Notes under the pieces: model-generated
What the model saw: only the letters and a program-made list of their open reading frames with translations
Told to the model about the DNA's origin: nothing
The model's database searches: none
Program-made: the position numbers and the translations under genes
Part shown: in pieces, positions 43,521-51,701 of the stretch
Position numbering within the stretch: position 1 is the stretch's first letter
How the letters are laid out: every line of letters starts with the position of its first letter
Assembly (NCBI RefSeq): GCF_001984175.1
Contig: NZ_MTQP01000068.1
Span: 62,001-126,000 of the forward strand
Source of the DNA: Saccharothrix sp. ALI-22-I
Lineage (GTDB): Bacteria; Actinomycetota; Actinomycetes; Mycobacteriales; Pseudonocardiaceae
Direction of reading: 5' to 3'
DNA: 64,000 nt

Positions 43521-44423
43521 TCAGCCCTTCACCGCGCCCGACGACAGGCCGGTCACCAGGAAGCGTTGGACCAGGTAGAACACCACGATCGCCGGGATCG
43601 CGACCAGGATCGACGCCGCCGCCAGATGGCCCCACTCGGTGCGGTTCTGCTGCACGAAGACCTGCAGGCCGACCGCGAGCGTCTTCGACTCGTCCGCCGC
43701 CGACAGGAACGCCGACGCGAACGCCACCTCGCCCCACGCCGTGAGGAACGCGTAGAACGCGGTGACGGCCAGGCCCGGCCGGGCCAGTGGCAGGACCAGG
43801 CGCCAGAAGACGCCGAACGGTGACAGGCCGTCCACCCGCCCGGCCTCGTCGATGTCGGTCGGGATGGTGTCGAAGTAGCCCTTCAGCATGTACGTGCAGA
43901 ACGGCACGGCGGTCGTGCAGTAGACGAGGACCAAGCCGAGGGACGTGCCCTGCAACCCCAGGGCCAGCAGGATGTTGTACAGCGGCACGATCAGCACCGC
44001 GAACGGGAACATCTGCACGACCAGGAACGACAGCATCAGCGACCGCTTGCCGGGGAACCGGAACCGCGAGGCCGCGTACCCCGCCGTCGCGGACAGGAAC
44101 ACCGCCAGGACCGTGGTCATCAGCGCGATCAGCACCGAGTTGCCGAACCACGCCAGGAAATCGCCCTTCTCCCCCGACAGGATCCGCACGTAGTTGTCCA
44201 CGCTGGAGTCGTTGACCAGCTTCGGCGTGGTCTCCACGGCCTTCGCGTCCGGCTTGAACGACGTCACCAGCACCCAGAACACCGGGAACACCGCGATCAG
44301 CGACGCCACGACCAAGGCCGAGTGCAGGCCGACACTCGCGATCACGGACCGTTCCGAGCGCTTCCGACCGAGGACCGGCTGGACCGGCTCGACCACTCGC
44401 AACGAAGCGGCTTCGACCGTCAT
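43521..44423 (-). CDS. Maltose-type ABC permease (MalG)
   Basis: A 300-residue CUT1 permease with six membrane spans. The EAA loop reads DEAGRVDGLSPFGVFWRLVLPLARPG near residue 195. FPVFWVLVTSFKP near residue 45 and SSGAVKG at the C-terminus are typical of MalG. The ATG at 44423 overlaps the MalF-type stop (TGATG). It is the last gene of the SBP-MalF-MalG operon and needs an external ATPase, presumably MsiK. Confidence 0.94.
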   Translation of the reverse strand: MTVEAASLRVVEPVQPVLGRKRSERSVIASVGLHSALVVASLIAVFPVFWVLVTSFKPDAKAVETTPKLVNDSSVDNYVRILSGEKGDFLAWFGNSVLIALMTTVLAVFLSATAGYAASRFRFPGKRSLMLSFLVVQMFPFAVLIVPLYNILLALGLQGTSLGLVLVYCTTAVPFCTYMLKGYFDTIPTDIDEAGRVDGLSPFGVFWRLVLPLARPGLAVTAFYAFLTAWGEVAFASAFLSAADESKTLAVGLQVFVQQNRTEWGHLAAASILVAIPAIVVFYLVQRFLVTGLSSGAVKG

Positions 44424-45340
44424 CACCACACCTCGCCTTGCTTGCGCAGCGCACGCCGGTACACGCCCGCGAACACGAGCAGCACGGACAGGATCAGTAC
44501 TCCGTAGGTCGACGCCACCGCGAAGTCGCGGGACGCGCCGGAGAAGAACCGCTCGAACGCGTAGGTCACCAGAATCCGGGTGTTCGGGTTCGGCCCGGTG
44601 ATCAGGTAGATGATCGCGAACATGTTGAACGTCCAGATGATGCCCAGCAGCACCACCGTGCTCGACACCGACCGCAGGCCGGGCAGCGTCACGTCGCGGA
44701 ACCGCTGCCACGCCGAAGCACCGTCCACCTCGGCCGCCTCGTAGAGGTCACCGGGGATGGACTGGAGGCCGCCGAGCAGCGCCACCATCATGAACGGCAC
44801 GCCGAGCCACACGTTCACGATGATCACCGCGACCAGCGCCCAGTCCGACTGCCCCAGCCACACCGGGTCGGGCAGCCCGAACAAGCGCAGGAACTGGTTG
44901 ATGATCCCGTACTGCGCGTTGAACATGTACTTCCACGCGAACGCGCTGATGAACGCCGGCACCGCCCACGGCAGGATCAGCAGCACCCGGTACACCGCCC
45001 GGCCGCGCACCTGCCGGTTGAGCAGCAGGGCCAGGCCCAGGCCGATCGTGTAGTGGAAGAACACGCAGCCGAACGTCCAGATCAGCGTGCGCACCAGCGT
45101 GGACCAGAACGCGCCGTAGCTGGCGTCGCCGGAGAGCACCTTCAGGTAGTTGCCCAGGCCGACGGAGACGTAGGTCGCCGGCCGGTCGAGGATCGGGTTG
45201 GCGATGTTGCCCTCGTTGATGTTGGTGAAGGTGAAGAACACGCCCTGGGCGAGCGGGAACAGCACCAACACCGCGATGACCACCACGACCGGCAGCACCA
45301 TCGCGTACGCGTACCAGTGCCGGTCCAGGAACCTGCGCAC
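44423..45340 (-). CDS. Maltose-type ABC permease (MalF)
   Basis: A 305-residue CUT1 permease. The N-terminal span is WYAYAMVLPVVVVIAVLVLF, and the EAA loop YEAAEVDGASAWQRFRDVTLPGL lies near residue 210. The GTG at 45340 is preceded by AAGGGAGA; longer readings run into the hairpin at 45363. It pairs with the MalG-type subunit encoded next. Confidence 0.94.
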   Translation of the reverse strand: MRRFLDRHWYAYAMVLPVVVVIAVLVLFPLAQGVFFTFTNINEGNIANPILDRPATYVSVGLGNYLKVLSGDASYGAFWSTLVRTLIWTFGCVFFHYTIGLGLALLLNRQVRGRAVYRVLLILPWAVPAFISAFAWKYMFNAQYGIINQFLRLFGLPDPVWLGQSDWALVAVIIVNVWLGVPFMMVALLGGLQSIPGDLYEAAEVDGASAWQRFRDVTLPGLRSVSSTVVLLGIIWTFNMFAIIYLITGPNPNTRILVTYAFERFFSGASRDFAVASTYGVLILSVLLVFAGVYRRALRKQGEVW

Positions 45341-45362
45341 CGAAGTCTCCCTTCGAGCGGTC

Positions 45363-45399
45363 CTCGCGGGGGCCTCTCCAGCGAGAGACCCCCGCGAGG
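45363..45399 (-). terminator. Hairpin between binding-protein and permease genes
   Basis: An interrupted stem of about 16 bp (CCTCGCGGGGG...CTCTC with GAGAG...CCCCCGCGAGG) and a 4-nt loop. In sugar operons such a hairpin after the binding-protein gene protects its mRNA and lowers permease expression; it may act as a partial terminator. Confidence 0.7.
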
Positions 45400-45405
45400 G
45401 CACGG

Positions 45406-46677
45406 TCAGCCGACGGTGTACTCGGGGACGACGGTGTCCTTGTAGGCCTTGGCGACCTCGTCCAGTGCCGTCTTGGCGTCCTTCTTGCCCGCCAGCACGT
45501 CGGCGTAGGCGATCTTCAGCGGGTCGAACAGCTGGCTGCCCTCGGGAATCCACGCGCGCGGGTGGGCTGCGTTGACGACCGGCTCGAACGCGGAGACGAC
45601 CGCGTTGGCCTTCACGTCCGCGTTGTCGTAGGCGGACTTGCGGGTGGGCAGCAGGCCGAGTTCCTTGGCGATCTGAATCTGCGACTCGACGCTGCTCATG
45701 CAGGCGATGAACTTGACGGACGAGTTCTTGGCCTTGGTGCCCTGGCGGATCACGTAGTCGTGGCCGCCGACCGGCGCGGAGCCCTCGCCGGCGGTCTCAC
45801 CGGGGACGGGCGCGATGCCCAGGTTGGCGGGGTCGGTGAACGCGGGGCCCTTGAGGTAGTCGGCGACCGACCACGGGCCGTTGACGACCATGGCGACCTC
45901 GCCGGAGGTGAACGCGGCCTGCATGTTGTTGTAGGAGTTCGCCGGGTCCAGCGCGGTGGAGGCGGCCTTGGCGTCCAGCAGGCCCTTGGCGGTCTCCAGC
46001 GCCTTCACGTTCTCCGCGGAGTTGACCACGATCTTCTTCGCGTCGGCGTCGACCAGGTCTCCGCCCGCGCCGTAGATGAACGGCAGCGCGTAGTACGCGT
46101 CGTTGTTGATGAAGACGGCCTTCTCGCCGCCGAGCTTGGCGGCGGCGGTCTTCAGCTCGCCCCACGTCTTCGGCGGCTCGACACCCGCGTCGGCCAGCAG
46201 CTTCTTGTTGTAGAACAGCGCCAGCGAGTCGGTGACCTGGGGGACGCCGTACGACTTGCCGTCGTACTTGGTGGAGCCGAGCGGCGTCTCCAGGAAGTCG
46301 GCCGTGCCGGTGGCCAACTCGGTGCCGGTCAGGTCGGTGCTCGTTAATTCGACTACATAGCCCAGCTTGGCCAACTGCGACACCCAGGCGACGTCGGCGC
46401 GGAACACGTCCGGGCCCTGACCGCCCTGCGCGGCGGTCCGGTAGTTGTTGAGGGCCAGGTCGAAGGGGACGGTCTCGGTCTTGACCTTGTAGCCGCCCTT
46501 GGCCGCGCAGTCGTTCGCGATCTTGGTGAACACCGGGCTCTCGTTCGGGCCGCTGGTGTCCCAGAAGGTGATCTCACCGGAGTCGCCGGACGCGGATCCG
46601 CCGTCGCCGCCACCGCACGCGGTGAGGACGAGGGCGCCGACTGCCGCCACTGCGGTCACGAGGGTGGTACGTCGCAT
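45406..46677 (-). CDS. Sugar-binding lipoprotein of the maltose-type ABC transporter (MalE)
   Basis: A 423-residue cluster-1 solute-binding lipoprotein. The lipobox LTAC places the lipidated Cys at residue 21. The mature protein opens with ITFWDTSGPNESP; GPDVFRADVAWVSQLAKLGYV and VVNGPWSVADY are typical of maltose/maltodextrin binders of Gram-positive bacteria. The ATG at 46677 gives a normal lipoprotein signal; GGAGGGA lies about 12 nt upstream. It is divergent from a LacI regulator, with operator-like palindromes between. Confidence 0.92.
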   Translation of the reverse strand: MRRTTLVTAVAAVGALVLTACGGGDGGSASGDSGEITFWDTSGPNESPVFTKIANDCAAKGGYKVKTETVPFDLALNNYRTAAQGGQGPDVFRADVAWVSQLAKLGYVVELTSTDLTGTELATGTADFLETPLGSTKYDGKSYGVPQVTDSLALFYNKKLLADAGVEPPKTWGELKTAAAKLGGEKAVFINNDAYYALPFIYGAGGDLVDADAKKIVVNSAENVKALETAKGLLDAKAASTALDPANSYNNMQAAFTSGEVAMVVNGPWSVADYLKGPAFTDPANLGIAPVPGETAGEGSAPVGGHDYVIRQGTKAKNSSVKFIACMSSVESQIQIAKELGLLPTRKSAYDNADVKANAVVSAFEPVVNAAHPRAWIPEGSQLFDPLKIAYADVLAGKKDAKTALDEVAKAYKDTVVPEYTVG

Positions 46678-46721
46678 CGTTGCTGTCGTCCCTCCTGTGG
46701 CCTCCACCGTGATGAAGGCTC

Positions 46722-46737
46722 TTGCAAGAACTTGCGA
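46722..46737. promoter_or_regulatory. LacI-family operator, malE side
   Basis: TTGCAAGAACTTGCGA is a 7-2-7 dyad with one mismatch, 45 bp before the binding-protein start. Confidence 0.7.
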
Positions 46738-46841
46738 AAATGTTGCTGCGAATTTCATCGCGCCGACCAGGGCGGGGTCAAGGGACTTGCCGTAACCAAG
46801 CCGTAACGGACGCGTCCACCTGGCGGAAACGCCGGTGGGCG

Positions 46842-46857
46842 TTGCAAAAATTTGCCG
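46842..46857. promoter_or_regulatory. LacI-family operator, regulator side
   Basis: TTGCAAAAATTTGCCG has a perfect GCAAA/TTTGC core and lies 45 bp before the LacI-family start; it probably mediates autoregulation. Confidence 0.65.
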
Positions 46858-46901
46858 CTGGCGGCAGGCTTCACGTCAGCCAATTGATACGAGGAGGAAC
46901 C

Positions 46902-47951
46902 GTGTCCGGTCTGTCCGAGATCGCCAGGGCAGCCGGGGTGAGCATCTCCACGGTCAGTCGGGTGCTCAACCGCCGGGCGGGCGTGAACGACGAGACGCGC
47001 CAGCGCGTGCTCGCGGTGCTGGCGGAAATGCCTTACACGCCGCGCGGGTTGGGCGCCCTCCAGCGGACCGGTGTGATCGGCCTGCTCGTGCCGGAGCTGT
47101 CCAACCCGGTGTTCCCGGCGTTCGCCGAGGCGCTGGAGGTGCGGGCCGCGCGGCTGGGGTACTCGTCGTTGCTGTGCAACACGCGGGCCACCGGCGCGGG
47201 CGCGATGGGCGAGGAGGAGTACGTGCGGATGCTCCTCGCGCGCGGCGTCGAGGGCATGGTGTTCGTGTCACCGGAGATCACCAACGTCGAGGTGCCGCTC
47301 GGCCAGGCGCCACGGCCGTCGTACTACGCGAAACTGCTGGCCGACGGCGTGCACATGGTGTTCCTCAACGGGGCCACGCCGTCGCTGGACGTGCCGGACG
47401 TGACCGTGGACGAGCAGCACGCGGGGTACGCGGCGACCAGGCACCTGGTCGAGTTGGGGCATCGGCGGGTCGGGTTCGTGTCGGGGCCGGCGCGGTCGTT
47501 GCCGTCGCGGCTCAAGCGGGCCGGGTGGGCGGCGGCGTTGGAGGAGGACGGACTGCCGGCGTCGTCCGATTTCGTGGCGCACGCGCCGTTCGGGCCCGAG
47601 GGTGGAGCGGAGGCGGTGTCGGCGTTGCTGGACACCGTGCGGCCTTCGGCGGTGATCTGCTCGTCCGACCACATGGCGATCGGCGTGCTGCGGGAGGCGC
47701 ACCGGCGCGGGCTGTCCGTGCCGGGCGACCTGTCGGTGGTGGGGTTCGACGACATCCCGCTGGCGTCCTACTGCTCGCCGTCGTTGACCACGTTGGCCCA
47801 GCCGATCGAGGAGATGTCGGCGGCGGCCGTGGACGAGTTGGTGCACCGCCTCGACCCCGATCGGCGAAGGCGTCCCGCCGGCAATTACACGCGCGTTTTC
47901 CGACCCAGGCTGGTGGTGCGCGAGTCGTCCGCGCCACCCGTATTGGTTTAG
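46902..47951 (+). CDS. LacI-family regulator of the maltose-type operon
   Basis: 349 residues: LacI helix-turn-helix (SEIARAAGVSISTVSRVLN, residues about 4-22), hinge, and a periplasmic-binding-like sensor domain (about 60-340) with SSDHMAIGVL and VVGFDDIPLA near its end. The GTG at 46902 follows GAGGAGGA at ideal spacing. It is divergent from the sugar-binding lipoprotein gene. Three similar dyads (46722, 46842, and 41912 before msiK) are its likely targets. Confidence 0.93.
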   Translation: MSGLSEIARAAGVSISTVSRVLNRRAGVNDETRQRVLAVLAEMPYTPRGLGALQRTGVIGLLVPELSNPVFPAFAEALEVRAARLGYSSLLCNTRATGAGAMGEEEYVRMLLARGVEGMVFVSPEITNVEVPLGQAPRPSYYAKLLADGVHMVFLNGATPSLDVPDVTVDEQHAGYAATRHLVELGHRRVGFVSGPARSLPSRLKRAGWAAALEEDGLPASSDFVAHAPFGPEGGAEAVSALLDTVRPSAVICSSDHMAIGVLREAHRRGLSVPGDLSVVGFDDIPLASYCSPSLTTLAQPIEEMSAAAVDELVHRLDPDRRRRPAGNYTRVFRPRLVVRESSAPPVLV

Positions 47952-47957
47952 ACCAAT
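47942..47957. promoter_or_regulatory. DasR-type (dre) site
   Basis: ATTGGTTTAGACCAAT matches the dre consensus (TGGTCTAGACCA) with one central change and is flanked by a symmetric AT pair. It overlaps the stop codon of the first LacI gene and lies about 100 bp before the second. DasR controls N-acetylglucosamine and chitin use in streptomycetes; no dasR gene is in the window. Confidence 0.6.
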
Positions 47958-48033
47958 GTACCCCGAGGTAACGTAGTCCTAGCTGCACTGATGGAGATTT
48001 AGAGGGATGCCTGTCACCCCCACTTCTGTAATT

Positions 48034-48044
48034 GGTTCTGAACC
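48034..48044. promoter_or_regulatory. Palindrome upstream of the second LacI gene
   Basis: GGTTCTGAACC, an 11-bp perfect dyad 14 bp before the ATG, is a candidate autoregulatory operator. Confidence 0.4.
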
Positions 48045-48058
48045 GTTACGGTCACTTC

Positions 48059-49162
48059 ATGGCGCGGTCGATGCATGTGCGACGCCCCGCAACGCTGGCT
48101 TCATTGGCGGCGGAGCTGGGTGTTTCCCGGACAACGGTGTCCAACGCGTACAACCGTCCCGACCAGCTCTCGCCAGAGCTGCGACGCCGGGTGTTGGAGA
48201 CAGCTAGACGACTCGGGTACCCGGGGCCCGACCCGGTTGCCCGCTCCCTGCGGACCAGGAAGGCCGGTGCGGTGGGCCTGTTGCTCACCGAGAACCTGTC
48301 CTACGCGTTCCGCGACCCGGCTGCGATCGGGTTCCTCGAAGGGTTGGCGCTCGCGTGCGAGGACGCCGGGACCGGGCTGCTGCTCGTGCCGGCGAACCCG
48401 GAGCGCGAGGACGTGGCGGCCGTGCACCGGGCGGGGGTGGACGGGTTCGTGGTGTATTCGGTGCCAGACGACGACCCGCACCTGGCCGCCGTGCTGGAGC
48501 GGCCCGTGCCGACCGTCGTGTGCGACCAGCCCGACCTCGACAACGTCGACCGCGTCGGCATCGACGACCAGGCGGCCATGCACTCGTTGGCACAGCACCT
48601 GATCTCGTTGGGGCACCGGCGGATCGGCGTGGTGTGCATGCGGTTGGCCCGTGATCGCAATGACGATTTCGTGACGCCGGAACGGCAGCAGGCGGCGCAC
48701 TTCCACGTGCAGCGGGCCCGGTTGGCGGGGCTCGCGCAGGCGTTCGCGTCGGTCGGCGTGGAGTGGGTCACCGTGCCGGTGGCGGAGCGGTTCGACCACA
48801 CCATGGCGTCGGGCGCGTCGGCGGCGGCGCAGGTGCTGGAGCGCGACCCGGAGATCACGGCGTTGATCTGCACGTCGGACATACTGGCTCTGGGCGCTCT
48901 CGCCGAGGTGCAGAAGCGCGGCCTGCGCGTGCCGGCCGACATCACGGTCACCGGTTTCGACGGCATCCGCGAGGCCGAGCAGGCCGGCCTGACGACGGTG
49001 CGGCAGCCGGTCCTGGAAAAGGGCCGCGCCGCGGGCAAACTCCTGCTCGACTCGGCCGAACGCACCCGCCCCCGAGCCGTGACCCTGTCCACCGAACTCG
49101 TCCTCGGCTCCACCGCCGCCCCGCCCCGCGGCACGGCGGAGGAACGCTGGTTCGGCCCGTGA
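48059..49162 (+). CDS. LacI-family transcriptional regulator
   Basis: 367 residues: HTH TLASLAAELGVSRTTVSNAYN (about residues 11-31), then a sensor domain with LLLTENLSYAFRDPAA, GLAQAF and ICTSDILALGAL near residue 280, and a final TTVRQPVLEKG. It contains a longer middle segment (RLARDRNDDFVTPERQQAAHF, about 195-220) typical of one actinobacterial LacI subgroup. No ribosome site is visible before the ATG at 48059, so it may be leaderless. It is not obviously linked to the maltose operon; its targets are unknown. Confidence 0.9.
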   Translation: MARSMHVRRPATLASLAAELGVSRTTVSNAYNRPDQLSPELRRRVLETARRLGYPGPDPVARSLRTRKAGAVGLLLTENLSYAFRDPAAIGFLEGLALACEDAGTGLLLVPANPEREDVAAVHRAGVDGFVVYSVPDDDPHLAAVLERPVPTVVCDQPDLDNVDRVGIDDQAAMHSLAQHLISLGHRRIGVVCMRLARDRNDDFVTPERQQAAHFHVQRARLAGLAQAFASVGVEWVTVPVAERFDHTMASGASAAAQVLERDPEITALICTSDILALGALAEVQKRGLRVPADITVTGFDGIREAEQAGLTTVRQPVLEKGRAAGKLLLDSAERTRPRAVTLSTELVLGSTAAPPRGTAEERWFGP

Positions 49163-49186
49163 CCGCGCACTGACCGCGAACGCTGC

Positions 49187-49219
49187 GCGGGGGTCCCCGC
49201 CAAGGGGACCCCTGCTTTT
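49187..49219 (+). terminator. Terminator of the second LacI gene; copy of dispersed repeat B
   Basis: A 12-bp stem (GCGGGGGTCCCC with GGGGACCCCTGC, one wobble pair) and a TTTT tail, 25 bp after the stop. Stem and flank (AGCGTTCG, inverted) match the terminator at 26322-26350. Confidence 0.85.
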
Positions 49220-49254
49220 ACCCTGCCACAACGGTCTGACAATCCCGGCCGCCA

Positions 49255-49314
49255 GACTCGGCACCTGTGGACAACCGGCAGGCGGACCCGACACCTGTGG
49301 ACAACCGGTAGGGC
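49255..49314. repeat. Two 30-bp tandem repeats, each with a TGTGGACAA box
   Basis: Units 49255-49284 and 49285-49314 are nearly identical. Each contains TGTGGACAA (49266-49274, 49296-49304), the complement of TTGTCCACA, the preferred DnaA box of high-GC actinomycetes. They lie 26-85 bp before the APH-type kinase gene. Confidence 0.7.
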
Positions 49315-49339
49315 GGGCCACAAGCACAAGGGGTTCCGT

Positions 49340-50224
49340 GTGTTGACCGTTCCGCCGGCGTTCGCCGAGGCCACGATCCGTCGCGAGGGTGAAGCGGGCA
49401 GGCGGTGGGTCGAGTCGCTGCCCGCGTTGGCCACCGAGTTCCTGGACCGGTGGTCCTGCACCGTGTCGGGACCGGTGGCGCACGGCTTTGTCGGGGTGGT
49501 GATCCCGGCGGTCCGCGCGGACGGGACGCGGGTGGTGCTGAAGCTCGGGTTTCCGTTGTCGTACAACACCGCGGAGCCAACGGCGCTGGCGGCGTGGAAC
49601 GGCAACGGCGCGGTGCGTCTGCTGGAGCGCGACGACAGCCGGTTCGCCATGCTGCTGGAACGCTTGCGGCCCTTGGACAAGCCCGAGTCGGCGCCGTTCA
49701 CCGCGGTCGGCCGACTCGTCCGTCGACTCGCCATCACCGCGCCGCCCGAAGTGCCCACGCTGGCCGACAAGGCGCTCGGATGGGCGGTGGACATGCCCCC
49801 ACACGCCGCACGGCTCGGCTCACCGTTGCCGGCACGGGTGGTCGACGCCGCCGTCGCCAACGCGCGTGACCTGGCAGTCGATCAGCCGGCCGTCCTGGTG
49901 CACGGCGACTTGCACTTCGGCAACATCATGTGCGACGACGAAGGGCTGCGGGTCGTCGATCCGACCGGGCTGACCGGTGACCCGGCCTACGAACTGCTCC
50001 CGCTGCTGCGCGGCGACTGGCCCGCCGTCACCGCCGAACCGGACCCGCGTCGAGCGGTGGACCGGCGGATCGCGGAGTTCGCCGAGGCTGCGGAGGTGGA
50101 CCGGGAACGGGTCCGCCGCTGGACGCAGGCCAGGGCGGCCGAGTCCGCGCTGTGGTCACGCAGCCTGCACGAACCGAAGCCGATCACCGCGGTCGTCGAC
50201 GCCCTGGCCGCCCTGCTGACCTGA
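49340..50224 (+). CDS. Aminoglycoside phosphotransferase family protein (APH(6)-like)
   Basis: A 294-residue kinase-fold protein of the aminoglycoside/hydroxyurea resistance kinase group. VVLKLGFP near residue 72 carries the ATP-binding Lys, the catalytic loop is VHGDLHFGNIM (Asp near residue 190), and the metal-binding Asp is in VVDPTGLTGDPAYE near residue 212. Family members phosphorylate streptomycin-type antibiotics or related small molecules; resistance here is inference. The GTG at 49340 has no strong ribosome site; adjacent GTG 49338 is out of frame and TTG 49343 is possible. Confidence 0.85.
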   Translation: MLTVPPAFAEATIRREGEAGRRWVESLPALATEFLDRWSCTVSGPVAHGFVGVVIPAVRADGTRVVLKLGFPLSYNTAEPTALAAWNGNGAVRLLERDDSRFAMLLERLRPLDKPESAPFTAVGRLVRRLAITAPPEVPTLADKALGWAVDMPPHAARLGSPLPARVVDAAVANARDLAVDQPAVLVHGDLHFGNIMCDDEGLRVVDPTGLTGDPAYELLPLLRGDWPAVTAEPDPRRAVDRRIAEFAEAAEVDRERVRRWTQARAAESALWSRSLHEPKPITAVVDALAALLT

Positions 50225-50281
50225 GGCGGCACCCGCGTTCCAGCAGGTGGATCAACGGCTCCGGGCTGGGAGGATCGGGAT

Positions 50282-50902
50282 ATGCCGCTGCCCTCCGCGC
50301 CACTGCGCAAGCTGGGCTTCCTGACCATCGGACTGTTCGACGAGACCGACCCCCGGCGCGGGCACGAGTCGACGTTGGAGATCATCCAGCTCGGCGAGCA
50401 CTCCGAAGGCCCCGGCGAACGCCTCTGGTACGGCGGCGGCAGCCTCGGCTCCGCCCGGTGGGCCGGCGAGCACGGGATGAACTTCCTGATCAGCAGCGTC
50501 GTGAAGGCCGAGGGCGGCACCGACTTCGCCGATATCCAGCAGTCGCACATCCACGCCTTCCGCGCCGCCCACCCCGACGGCGAACGCGCCCGCGTATCCC
50601 AGGGCCTGGTCGTCATCCCGACCGACTCGGCCACCGCCGACCAACGCGCGCGGTACGAGGAGTACGCGGCCAAGCGGCTGCCCCGCACCACCACCCCGCA
50701 GGGACCGGCCGGCCTGCTCTTCTCCCCCGATTTCGTCGGCACCGCGAACGAGATCGCCGAACGCCTCTACGACCACGCCGCGTTCCGCGAGGTCGACGAG
50801 GTCGCGTTCGCCCTGCCGTTCACGTTCGAGCACGACGACTACGTGCAGATCCTCACCGACATCGCCACCGCCCTCGGCCCGGCGCTCGGCTGGCGGCCGT
50901 GA
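50282..50902 (+). pseudogene. LLM-class flavin oxidoreductase with a large internal deletion
   Basis: 206 residues. The first about 38 (LRKLGFLTIGLFDETDPRRG, then HESTLEIIQLGE) are the start of a luciferase-like monooxygenase barrel. From residue about 43 (GERLWYGGGSLGSARWAGEHGMNFL) the sequence is the C-terminal third, ending at the normal C-terminus. A full family member has about 330-350 residues, so roughly 130 residues of the central barrel, with most of the flavin and substrate pocket, are gone, yet the frame is kept. The ATG still has GGGAGG at good spacing, so it may be expressed. It is probably non-functional as an oxidoreductase. Confidence 0.75.
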
Positions 50903-50906
50903 CGGG

Positions 50907-51563
50907 TCACGTCAGCCGGAAGACCACGGGGTCGCTCGCCTTGCCCGCCACCCGCGCGGTCAGCAGGTAGTCGCCCGCGCCGAGCCGGGTGTGCTTCGCG
51001 CAGCCCGGTTCCGACGTGCTGCCCGGCCACCGCAGGCCGTAGGTGAACCGCTCGGCCGGCTGCATCACGCGCACCTCCGAGCCCTCCGTGGCGAAGCAGT
51101 CGTTGCTCGACCACAGCGGGGTCGCGCCGTCGGCGGTCGTCACGACCAGTTCGCGCACCTTGCGGCCGATCTCCTTGGCGCACGGCAGCGGACCGGTGTT
51201 GGACACGACGATGGTGAACCCCACCGGTTGGCCGGCGGGCGTCGAGGGCTGGTCCACCTCGGCCACCACGGCCACCTGCGCGTCGTCGCACGGCGGCGGC
51301 GGACCGGGCGGCAACGTCGGTTTCGGCGGCTCAGGCGCGGGAGGGGGCGTGGTCGAGGAGGACGACGAGACGACCGGCGTCTCCCGCGGCGGGGGCGGGC
51401 TGGAAGTCGCCGCCTGCGGTGCGACCGGTACGGGGTCGCCGCGGCCGATCAGGGCGCCGACCAGCCACACGGCCAGCACTAAAGCGATCAACGACCCGCC
51501 CATGGCCAGGGCACGCCGTCGCCAGTACACCGACGACGGGTGCATGCCTGTGGGCTCGATCAC
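50907..51563 (-). CDS. Single-span membrane protein with Pro/Ser-rich linker (Rv3587c position)
   Basis: About 218 residues: a cytoplasmic basic segment (YWRRRALAMG), one membrane span (GGSLIALVLAVWLVGALIG), a Pro/Ser/Thr-rich linker with several Pro runs (about 50-100), and an extracellular beta-sandwich-like domain (about 100-218) with three or four Cys (PPCDDAQ, LPCAKE, NDCFATE, PGCAKH). Function unknown. Its place beside carbonic anhydrase and mutY matches the membrane protein Rv3587c of M. tuberculosis. The GTG at 51563 and an ATG at 51545 are both possible starts; neither has a ribosome site. Confidence 0.75.
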   Translation of the reverse strand: MIEPTGMHPSSVYWRRRALAMGGSLIALVLAVWLVGALIGRGDPVPVAPQAATSSPPPPRETPVVSSSSSTTPPPAPEPPKPTLPPGPPPPCDDAQVAVVAEVDQPSTPAGQPVGFTIVVSNTGPLPCAKEIGRKVRELVVTTADGATPLWSSNDCFATEGSEVRVMQPAERFTYGLRWPGSTSEPGCAKHTRLGAGDYLLTARVAGKASDPVVFRLT

Positions 51564-51701
51564 GTGACAGAAGGTAGCCGGGTCGGCACACATCGCCAGT
51601 CAGGCACCCCTCGCCCGATGCGGTGAACGTGATGCTCGCCGGAATCTCTTGCCCGACATGCGGGACGCGGGTTCCAATCCCAGGGACACAGGAGGTGCGC
51701 G

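Noticed and set aside
49255..49314. Chromosomal replication origin
   Set aside because: Only two DnaA boxes and no dnaA, dnaN, gidB or rpmH context.
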